Shown here one piece after another: positions 6,129-12,132 of a stretch of DNA of 26,150 bases. Source of the DNA: Fibrobacter sp. UBA1765 (GTDB lineage Bacteria > Fibrobacterota > Fibrobacteria > Fibrobacterales > Fibrobacteraceae); contig DCGZ01000003.1 in NCBI GenBank assembly GCA_002314675.1, positions 1 to 26,150 on the forward strand. The letters are read 5' to 3'. The position numbers and the translations under genes were made by a program. The notes beneath the pieces are model-generated. The model saw nothing but the letters and a program-made list of their open reading frames with translations, was not told where the DNA came from and ran no database searches. Positions within the stretch are counted from its first letter, which is position 1. Each line of letters starts with the position of its first letter.

Positions 6129-7382
6129 ATGAACAAAGAATTTTCGTATAGAATAACTGAAGAATCCCTCTTCTGCAGACGCTGCCAAATGCAGCGCGTG
6201 CACGGCGTTTACGCCGAAGAGGCTTATTCTATGCACGGTGGACTTTTGCCAAAGATTCCGCTGCTTTGTGAATGCGACTTTTGCAAAACGCAATTTCTTG
6301 CATTTTCTCAAGAATTTGCCTTTGTTCAAAACGAATGCATAGACCAGGACTACGCTAAGATCCCGGGCAAAAACCGCCTGTTTCCCGGCAACTGGATTTA
6401 CCTAATCGGAGCTCCTCGCCCCGGTAAAATAAAGCGCATTACAACAAGCCATGGCGTAAAAAACATCACCATAGACTTTGGCTACGGAACAGAACAAACC
6501 GTAGATATCACGGAACAGGACCCGACTCAAAACGAGGAATCGCCGAGAGGCTACCGTCTGCTCCCTGCGCAATGTGGCGAAACCTTGATTGGCGATAACA
6601 TTTACCATGTATTTCGTCACATGTTTGGAAAGGCTATCGGCATGGTGCAGGATGTCGACATTGACAAGCTCGTAGTGCAGCTTGAAAACGGGACGATTCT
6701 CTTTATGACGCTCCCAGAAGAATGTCAGCCGCTACCAAACATTCGCTTGCAAGAAACAGTCAAGGGCAAACTCCAGGACCTGTCTCCTCGCATACGCGAT
6801 TCCATAAAGTTTGAAGTCCGTCATGGCATTCTACAGGCTAACGGCATCGTTCGCTCTCTTGCAGACCGTCGAAAGATTCAAACCATATTCAATTCAATCA
6901 AGGCACTACGCGGTACAATAAACCATATAAAGGTTGAACCCGAAAAGTTCATAAGCGACACAGAACTTTTAGACGCAGTTCACAAGGTCTTTGAAAACAC
7001 CCGCAACAAGGACTTCGCCTACTACAAGCCTTCTGTCAACAGCAGTAAAGTTACAGTCAAAATAGGCTACTACAAAGAAAGCGCCATTACCCATTTTGAA
7101 AACGAGCTTGAAAACTTGCAGGGCGTGCAGGAACTGACCATATTGCCCGAATTTGTTCAGGAGCCGACTGCCGAAGAATGCCGAAAAATGCGCGACGCAG
7201 AATCCATTTGCAAAAGCCAGGCCGGAAAAGATTGCAAGATCCGGGTAACATTTGCCGAAGGCCGCCTTGTACTTTCCGGGCGCGTGAATTCGCTCCTGCA
7301 AAAGCGACTTATACAGTTCCAGATAGTAAAGTTCCCATGGAACCTGGCAAGTGTCGAAAACAATTTAAGAATAGTACCATAA
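6129..7382 (+). CDS. Hypothetical protein: N-terminal zinc ribbon and BON-like repeats
   Basis: A 417-residue protein without signal peptide or membrane segments, so probably cytoplasmic. The N-terminus has Cys16-x2-Cys19 and Cys47-x-Cys49-x2-Cys52, a likely zinc ribbon. The C-terminal half contains three stretches with the BON-domain rhythm of a short helix, a beta strand, a Gly-x-Val turn and a second helix: roughly residues 225-280, 280-345 and 355-417, the last with LVLSGRVNS. This is pattern recognition, not a profile match. The start is forced to ATG 6129 by the stop at 6123-6125, but no ribosome-binding site is present because the 107-bp element and heptad tract fill the upstream region. 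The WYL regulator begins 10 bp after its stop, so the two probably form an operon. Confidence 0.8.
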   Translation: MNKEFSYRITEESLFCRRCQMQRVHGVYAEEAYSMHGGLLPKIPLLCECDFCKTQFLAFSQEFAFVQNECIDQDYAKIPGKNRLFPGNWIYLIGAPRPGKIKRITTSHGVKNITIDFGYGTEQTVDITEQDPTQNEESPRGYRLLPAQCGETLIGDNIYHVFRHMFGKAIGMVQDVDIDKLVVQLENGTILFMTLPEECQPLPNIRLQETVKGKLQDLSPRIRDSIKFEVRHGILQANGIVRSLADRRKIQTIFNSIKALRGTINHIKVEPEKFISDTELLDAVHKVFENTRNKDFAYYKPSVNSSKVTVKIGYYKESAITHFENELENLQGVQELTILPEFVQEPTAEECRKMRDAESICKSQAGKDCKIRVTFAEGRLVLSGRVNSLLQKRLIQFQIVKFPWNLASVENNLRIVP

Positions 7383-7392
7383 CGGAGTATAT

Positions 7393-8376
7393 ATGTCTAG
7401 ATCAACATACGATAAGTACAATGGGCTGAAAGAATTCCTTACCGCAGGTAAGCACACCATTGACGAGTGCGCCATCTTCATGGACCAGGACAAGCGTACA
7501 GCTTACCGTGCCATCAAGGCTCTCAAAAAGGAACCAACATTCCGCCAAGAAAAGCGCGGCCGCCAGGCATTCTTCTATATGGAAGATATCACCAAGAGCG
7601 AAAACGCAGAACTTATCCAGAACCTTGAAAAGATCATGAAAGCTTCTAACGGCACCGCCCAGGAAGCCCGCTTGACAGGTCCACTCCAAAAGCTAATCGA
7701 CAAGCTCAAGAAACGCGATGAGGCCGCCCTCCCGGATGCAATTTTCATAAACAACGACCTTGTAATTGACCTTGGCCCGTTTGCCGCCTGCGACTTTGAA
7801 AAGGAGGCCGACAAGTACGACCGCTACTTGCAGGCAATCAAGTCAAACCAGAAAATCAAGATTGATTACCAGCATTCCGAAAACGGTGAAATCACAAAGT
7901 ACACGCTTTGCCCGCTCAAGCTCATTATGCGAATCGACACGCTCTATCTTTACGCCGCCTATACAAACGACGAGGGCGTAGAATGCAAGCACCAGTTTGT
8001 ATTCAACCAGATCAAGCGCATGTCCATCTTGAGCGAAACATTCACTCCGATTAAAGTCCGTACAACAGAACTCTACCGCCACGCATTTTCGAAGTGGATT
8101 CCCGACTTAAACAAGCTCCCTCCACAAGACATAGTTCTCGAAGCTACCACAAACTGGAGCAAGGCCCTATTCAGCCGTGCAAACTTCTCTTCCGAGGAGC
8201 AGGGCAAGTTTGTCGAACGTAACGGCAAGGCATTCCTCGAAATGAACCTTTCCGTTACTCCAGATTTCAAGTCCTGGTTGTTCGGCCTTTTGGACGCCGT
8301 AAAGATCCACAAGCCGGAATCCCTTAAAAAGGATGCAGAAGACTATTTGAACGCGGCTCTCAAAGCCTTCAAATAA
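7393..8376 (+). CDS. WYL-domain transcriptional regulator
   Basis: A 327-residue DNA-binding regulator. The N-terminal part (about residues 8-55) is a winged helix-turn-helix with TIDECAIFMDQDKRTAYRAIK as the likely HTH core. A WYL ligand-sensing domain follows at about 140-225 (YLQAIKSNQKIKIDYQ, then CPLKLIMRIDTLYLYAAY, the position of the namesake motif), and a WCX-like C-terminal extension covers about 235-327. WYL proteins typically sense nucleotides or other small ligands and regulate nearby genes; the target here is unknown. GGAG (7384-7387) lies five bases before ATG, and the upstream gene ends 10 bp earlier, so the two are probably co-transcribed. Confidence 0.88.
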   Translation: MSRSTYDKYNGLKEFLTAGKHTIDECAIFMDQDKRTAYRAIKALKKEPTFRQEKRGRQAFFYMEDITKSENAELIQNLEKIMKASNGTAQEARLTGPLQKLIDKLKKRDEAALPDAIFINNDLVIDLGPFAACDFEKEADKYDRYLQAIKSNQKIKIDYQHSENGEITKYTLCPLKLIMRIDTLYLYAAYTNDEGVECKHQFVFNQIKRMSILSETFTPIKVRTTELYRHAFSKWIPDLNKLPPQDIVLEATTNWSKALFSRANFSSEEQGKFVERNGKAFLEMNLSVTPDFKSWLFGLLDAVKIHKPESLKKDAEDYLNAALKAFK

Positions 8377-8414
8377 TCTATAAAGGCCTTGAATAATCAG
8401 GTTTCTTTTTTCTG

Positions 8415-8420
8415 TATACT
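8415..8420 (+). promoter_or_regulatory. Possible -10 element of queA in leaderless geometry
   Basis: TATACT ends six bases before the queA ATG, and no Shine-Dalgarno sequence is present. If used, transcription would start at or next to the start codon. The best -35 candidate (TTGAAT, 8389-8394) is 20 bp away, longer than usual, so support is modest. Confidence 0.35.
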
Positions 8421-8426
8421 GAGCAT

Positions 8427-9473
8427 ATGTTATCTACCAACCTTTCAGACTACAACTTCGAGTTCCCAAAGGAACTCATTGCAGACCGTACAGCAGGCAA
8501 GGGCAAGACCCATATTCTACACTGCCCAAAAGACGGTGGAGAGCGCAAGATTTTAAACGCTCCACAAATTGTAGACTTGTTCAAGCCGGGTGACTGCCTG
8601 GTTGTCAACAACACCAAGGTGATTCCTGCTCGCCTATACGGCGAAACACAGCACGGCGGCAAAATCGAAACCTTGCTAGTGCAGGCCTTGATACCAGCAG
8701 AAACCGGCGAAGCCCGCTGGGTAGGTTTTGTAAAGCCGGGCAAGGCATTCCCAATAGGCCGCGAGGTTACACTTGCCGGCGTAAAGGCGACTGTCGAAGA
8801 AATCAAGGAAGACGGCGAACGCGTTTTGCGTTTCGCAATCACCCCAGCAGAGCTTGAAGACGTAATGAACGCACAGGGCCATGTGCCGCTGCCGCCGTAT
8901 ATTAACCGTCCAGACGACGATGACGACAAGAAGTCGTACCAGACAATCTTTGCAAAATATTCAGGCGCAGTGGCTGCACCAACAGCAAGTTTGCACTTTA
9001 GCGAGCAGATGCTTTCTGACCTCAAGGCAAAGGGCGTGCATGTTGCAGAAGTCACGCTCCATGTTGGCCCCGGCACATTCCAGAACATTGCGGTAGAAGA
9101 TTTTACGCAGCACAAGATGCACGGAGAGTTCTACGAGCTCACTGCAGAAAACGCAGAAATCATCAACAAGGCAAAGGCTGCAGGCGGTCGCATTGTAACT
9201 GTCGGTACAACCAGCACGCGAGTCGTAGAAACCATCGCAGACGATAACGGGCACTTGCAAGCCCAAACGGGTGTCACCCACGCCTTCATCTACCCTGGAT
9301 ACCGCTACAAGGTCGTAGACGGGCTACTTACCAACTTCCATTGGCCAAAGAGTTCCCTGATTCTTTTAGTATCCGCATTGTACGGTCGCGAGAACACCCT
9401 TGCCGCCTACAAGATGGCTGTCGAAAACAGGCTAAAGCTGTTCAGCTACGGCGACGGCATGCTGATCTTGTAG
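8427..9473 (+). CDS. queA: S-adenosylmethionine:tRNA ribosyltransferase-isomerase
   Basis: A 348-residue cytoplasmic enzyme that moves the ribosyl group of SAM onto preQ1-modified tRNA to give epoxyqueuosine, the penultimate step of queuosine synthesis. Family motifs are present throughout: LSDYNFEFPKELIA at the N-terminus, VVNNTKVIPARLYG, GHVPLPPYINR, YQTIFAKYSGAVAAPTASLHF, HVGPGTF, HKMHGEFYEL, GTTSTRVVE and the terminal LFSYGDGMLI. The length is standard for the family. The N-terminus aligns with known QueA starts, so ATG 8427 is right even though no Shine-Dalgarno sequence is visible. No other queuosine gene is in the window. It is followed by a heptad tract and a bidirectional terminator. 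Confidence 0.97.
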   Translation: MLSTNLSDYNFEFPKELIADRTAGKGKTHILHCPKDGGERKILNAPQIVDLFKPGDCLVVNNTKVIPARLYGETQHGGKIETLLVQALIPAETGEARWVGFVKPGKAFPIGREVTLAGVKATVEEIKEDGERVLRFAITPAELEDVMNAQGHVPLPPYINRPDDDDDKKSYQTIFAKYSGAVAAPTASLHFSEQMLSDLKAKGVHVAEVTLHVGPGTFQNIAVEDFTQHKMHGEFYELTAENAEIINKAKAAGGRIVTVGTTSTRVVETIADDNGHLQAQTGVTHAFIYPGYRYKVVDGLLTNFHWPKSSLILLVSALYGRENTLAAYKMAVENRLKLFSYGDGMLIL

Positions 9474-9506
9474 AAGAAGCAAGAGCAAGACGCAAGATGC
9501 AAGAAG
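9474..9506. repeat. Heptad tract directly after the queA stop
   Basis: Immediately after TAG the sequence repeats AAGANGC-type units (AAGAAGC, AAGAGC, AAGACGC, AAGATGC, AAGAAGT); one unit is 6 bp, the others 7. It matches the style of the other heptad tracts. Confidence 0.6.
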
Positions 9507-9541
9507 TCGCATTATAGCGCGTTTGTAATTTCACTAAATAC

Positions 9542-9572
9542 AAAAAGACCTGCTTTTGAAGCAGGTCTTTTT
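9542..9572. terminator. Bidirectional rho-independent terminator
   Basis: AAAAAGACCTGCTT (9542-9555) and AAGCAGGTCTTTTT (9559-9572) form a perfect 14-bp stem with a 3-nt loop, with A and T tracts on either side. It separates the converging queA (+) and the small secreted-protein gene (-). Confidence 0.93.
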
Positions 9573-9589
9573 AATGGTTCTAACCGCGA

Positions 9590-10024
9590 TTAGTTTTCGT
9601 TGTTGTGCATTTCCATCTGTTCACGGTCCATTGTGTGCTGGAGGTATTCCTTAAAGTCACGGTCAATAGAAACACCGTCAAAGTCAGAAACGTCGTTCTC
9701 AAGCACGAACACAGCGCTCGGGTTATCGAGCCAGCCAATAACGTCAACGCCATCGAGGCTCATGGACTTGTCGCCAGCAGCCTGAGCAACATATTCGATC
9801 TTGGACTTAGGAACCCAACCCTGACCGCAGGAACCCTTAACGAGAACGTCAGTATCACCTTCCTTAAGGATCGTCATTTCGTCATTGAAGCCGGCCGTGC
9901 AAACAACGGAACCGCCACCAGCTTCCTTAGTCAATTCGACATCGCCCATCTTGGACTTGACCTTTTTAGCAGCGAAGGAAGAAGCGACCAATGCTGCAAG
10001 AACGAGAATCAATACTTTTTTCAT
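9590..10024 (-). CDS. Small secreted protein with SH3-like fold
   Basis: A 144-residue exported protein. MKKVLILVLAALVASSFA is a signal peptide with likely cleavage after SFA (residue 18). The next 60 residues (MGDVELTKEAGG...GWVPKSKIEYV) read like a bacterial SH3-type beta domain ending in the typical GWVPKSKI segment; Cys42 and Cys66 could form a disulfide. The last 60 residues are acidic and unassigned. The open frame extends 16 codons further upstream to 10072, but the MKK start is chosen because of the signal peptide and AAGGAT upstream of it. SH3-like domains often bind cell-wall peptides, but no partner is evident here. It is transcribed divergently from mltG. Confidence 0.85.
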   Translation of the reverse strand: MKKVLILVLAALVASSFAAKKVKSKMGDVELTKEAGGGSVVCTAGFNDEMTILKEGDTDVLVKGSCGQGWVPKSKIEYVAQAAGDKSMSLDGVDVIGWLDNPSAVFVLENDVSDFDGVSIDRDFKEYLQHTMDREQMEMHNNEN

Positions 10025-10042
10025 ACAAAAATCCTTAAATGC

Positions 10043-10060
10043 GTAGAAGCCATCTTCTAC
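10043..10060 (-). promoter_or_regulatory. 5'-UTR hairpin of the small secreted-protein gene
   Basis: GTAGAAG (10043-10049) and CTTCTAC (10054-10060) are a perfect inverted repeat with a 4-nt loop. It lies a few bases inside the transcript predicted from the promoter at 10072-10101, a position where hairpins often protect mRNA from decay. Confidence 0.5.
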
Positions 10061-10071
10061 ATTGTAGCCCA

Positions 10072-10101
10072 AATATATTCTTTATTTCACCACAAAGTCA
10101 A
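10072..10101 (-). promoter_or_regulatory. Probable promoter of the small secreted-protein gene
   Basis: On the minus strand TTGACT (+ strand 10096-10101) is followed after 18 bp by TATATT (10072-10077). Both hexamers are close to the sigma-70 consensus. The start would fall near 10065, about 40 nt before the ATG. Confidence 0.55.
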
Positions 10102-10126
10102 CTTTTTTTCGCTAAATTCTGTAAAT

Positions 10127-11134
10127 ATGAGGAAATTTTTTGTTTGCATTTTGTTGATTGGCTTGATTTTAGGTGTTTATGGCTATTTTAGCCTAAAATC
10201 GAGGCTCGATTCCACCACTTTAAACAGCCAAAATGTGCTTGTAGAAATCCCCAAGGGGAGTTCAATAGCCAAGGTTTTGAGCATTTTGCAAGACAAGGGA
10301 GTCTGGCAAGACGAAGTTGCCTTTAAACTGTACTGCAAGACCGAAAAATGCGACCTGAAGGCCGGCGCATACGAAATAGCACCGAATATGGCGCTGCAGG
10401 AGCTTATCGAGCTGCTTTCTAGCGGCAAGACGGCAGTCCGCAAGGTAACGATTCCAGAAGGCCGCGCAACATGGGAAATTCCTTCATACCTTCGCAAGGC
10501 ATTCCCGAACATAGACTCGACCAGGTGGGAAGGTCTGACCCACAACCCTAGCTTTGCAAAGTCCCTCGGGGTAAACGCAAACAGCCTTGAAGGGTACCTG
10601 CTGCCCGACACCTACCCGTTCCCGGTCAACGCCGACGAAGAAACGATCATAAGGCAAATGGTACAGGCGAACCTCAGACTCAAGTCCGAGATGGAAGCAA
10701 AGCAGAGCCCTGAATGGAAGAAGCTCGGAGGCTGGCACCAGGTGCTTACCCTTGCAAGCGTGGTCGAAGAAGAAACCGGCATGCCAGACGAGCGCCCCTT
10801 GATCGCCGGAGTGTTCCACAACAGGCTAGACATCGGTATGCCGCTTGGCGCAGACCCGACTGTCAGGTTCATTTTCAGAAATCTTACCGGACCAATCTAC
10901 AAGAGCCAGTTGAATAGCGACAGCCCCTACAACACCCGCAAGTTCAAGGGACTTATGCCGGGCCCTGTTTCTAACCCTGGACGCAAGGCTATCGAAGCCG
11001 CACTGTTCCCTACAAAAACAAACATGCTCTTCTTTGTTGCAAAGGATGACGGATCGCACACGCACTTCTTCAGCAGCAACTTAAGCGACCACAACAAGTA
11101 CAAGAACATTGCTGCAAAGAACCGCGGTGAATAG
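10127..11134 (+). CDS. mltG: Endolytic murein transglycosylase MltG (YceG-like)
   Basis: A 335-residue inner-membrane enzyme that cleaves nascent peptidoglycan strands and helps set glycan length. There is one N-terminal membrane segment (residues 4-20), then a LysM-like region, and the conserved blocks LEGYLLPDTYPFP (154-166), LASVVEEETG with the catalytic glutamate at 214, GVFHNRLDIGMPLGADPTV (228-246), and SPYNTRKFKGLMPGPVSNPG. The length agrees with E. coli MltG (340). The frame is open far upstream to 9605, but that part overlaps the divergent gene and its terminator, so ATG 10127 is chosen. No Shine-Dalgarno is seen; TAAATT (10113-10118) lies eight bases before the start. Confidence 0.96.
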   Translation: MRKFFVCILLIGLILGVYGYFSLKSRLDSTTLNSQNVLVEIPKGSSIAKVLSILQDKGVWQDEVAFKLYCKTEKCDLKAGAYEIAPNMALQELIELLSSGKTAVRKVTIPEGRATWEIPSYLRKAFPNIDSTRWEGLTHNPSFAKSLGVNANSLEGYLLPDTYPFPVNADEETIIRQMVQANLRLKSEMEAKQSPEWKKLGGWHQVLTLASVVEEETGMPDERPLIAGVFHNRLDIGMPLGADPTVRFIFRNLTGPIYKSQLNSDSPYNTRKFKGLMPGPVSNPGRKAIEAALFPTKTNMLFFVAKDDGSHTHFFSSNLSDHNKYKNIAAKNRGE

Positions 11135-11180
11135 TTATTAGTTACTAGCTTCCTGCTCCCGACTCCTGTCGACTGAGAGG
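11132..11180. repeat. Heptad tract starting at the mltG stop codon
   Basis: Seven successive 7-bp units begin with the stop codon itself (TAGTTAT, TAGTTAC, TAGCTTC, CTGCTCC, CGACTCC, TGTCGAC, TGAGAGG). Words GACTCCTGTC and ACTGAGAGG are shared with the gaps at 6061 and 5815. Confidence 0.6.
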
Positions 11181-11216
11181 TACATTTTTATTAGCGGCTA
11201 GAAATCTAGAGACAAA

Positions 11217-11300
11217 GGGGGAAGGCCTTCCCCTCGCGCGCACTCCGTTGCTTGCTACCCCTTCTAGCGGGGGCACCCCGCAACGCCCCGCAAGCGTTCT
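11217..11300. repeat. GC-rich structured segment
   Basis: Contains the perfect 16-bp palindrome GGGGAAGGCCTTCCCC (11218-11233), then CGTTGC (11246-11251) complementary to GCAACG (11280-11285), and runs of CCCC and GGGG that can pair between them. It has no coding potential. It lies between the mltG heptad tract and the terminator. Confidence 0.5.
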
Positions 11301-11305
11301 TTACA

Positions 11306-11335
11306 AAAAAGGTTCGGCTTTCGCCGAACCTTTTT
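11306..11335. terminator. Bidirectional rho-independent terminator
   Basis: AAAAAGGTTCGGC (11306-11318) pairs with GCCGAACCTTTTT (11323-11335) across a TTTC loop. It ends mltG on the plus strand and the outer-membrane protein gene on the minus strand. Confidence 0.92.
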
Positions 11336-11355
11336 AGCAATTGCAGTAATGCAGA

Positions 11356-12045
11356 TTACATAAAGTACCAGGTAGCAAACACCTTGGTCTTAAGACCAAT
11401 GCTTGTGGTTCCATGTTCAATCTTCGCAGGAACAACGTCTTCATCCCACCAAGTGTGGGTAAAGCCAAGACCGAGCTGGCCTGCAAGTTCAAGGGACTTC
11501 ACAACAGTTGCCTTTGCACCAAGCCATGCATCAATACCAAAGTGAGTCTGGTCTTCTTCGTTTGTGCCTAAACGGAGGTCACCTTCAACATAAAGCGGAA
11601 GAACGGAACGATTAAGAACCATACCGAAACCAGCACCGAGTTCAGCGCCCCAATTGCTATCGTCAAAGCTTGCACCGGCTTGTTCTGTAGACCAAGAATC
11701 GTAGTTAAAGCCGAGCAATCCTACAATAAACATATCTGAGTTCAAGTTGTAGACGATGCGGATTGCATTCAAACCGGTAAGCTCAGCGCCAATACCAAAG
11801 GTACCGTTTTCAGCAGCCGGGCGTGGCTTGGAAGCCTTTTTCTTAGCCTTCTTAGGTGCCGGAGCTTCGTCTTCTTCCTCTTCAGCTTCTACAACCTGCT
11901 TCTTAGAAGACTTCTGTACAGCTGGAGCTTCGTCTTCAGCTTCTTCTTCGTATACGACTTCTTCTTCTTCGTATTCGTCGTCTTGAGCATAGCTAAAACC
12001 AGCGAGGGAAAGAGCTGTGATTACAGCGAGAAAACACTTTTTCAT
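11356..12045 (-). CDS. Outer-membrane beta-barrel protein with charged N-terminal linker
   Basis: A 229-residue exported protein. The signal peptide is residues 1-20 (ending FSYA). Residues 21-78 are a low-complexity linker, first Glu/Asp-rich, then Lys/Ala/Pro-rich. Residues about 80-229 show alternating hydrophobic and polar strands with Gly and aromatic residues (GTFGIGAELTG, LELAGQLGLGFTHTWW, LKTKVFATWYF) typical of a small eight-strand-type barrel. The last residue is Met after WYF, slightly off the usual terminal Phe. GGAG lies five bases before ATG. It follows the radical SAM gene by 87 bp on the same strand and ends at a bidirectional terminator. The specific role is unknown. Confidence 0.82.
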   Translation of the reverse strand: MKKCFLAVITALSLAGFSYAQDDEYEEEEVVYEEEAEDEAPAVQKSSKKQVVEAEEEEDEAPAPKKAKKKASKPRPAAENGTFGIGAELTGLNAIRIVYNLNSDMFIVGLLGFNYDSWSTEQAGASFDDSNWGAELGAGFGMVLNRSVLPLYVEGDLRLGTNEEDQTHFGIDAWLGAKATVVKSLELAGQLGLGFTHTWWDEDVVPAKIEHGTTSIGLKTKVFATWYFM

Positions 12046-12132
12046 TTTGACTCCTATTAAAAGTTTTCCTTAATATACTTAAATAAATAGTTTTACAGAG
12101 TTTACGCTCTGCAAATAGTTGCTTAACTCAGA

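Noticed and set aside
8364..8398. Near direct repeat GCCTTCAAATAATC / GCCTTGAATAATC around the WYL gene stop
   Set aside because: Only 13-14 bp, with mismatches and no third copy; probably a small local duplication.
9605..10126. Upstream extension of the mltG frame
   Set aside because: The extension is antisense to the small secreted-protein gene and crosses its promoter; MltG proteins start directly at the membrane helix found at 10127.
12096..12111. CAGAG...CTCTG hairpin between the radical SAM and outer-membrane protein genes
   Set aside because: The stem is only five pairs and the following minus-strand sequence (TAAAACTATTT) is not a proper T run, so it is not called a terminator.
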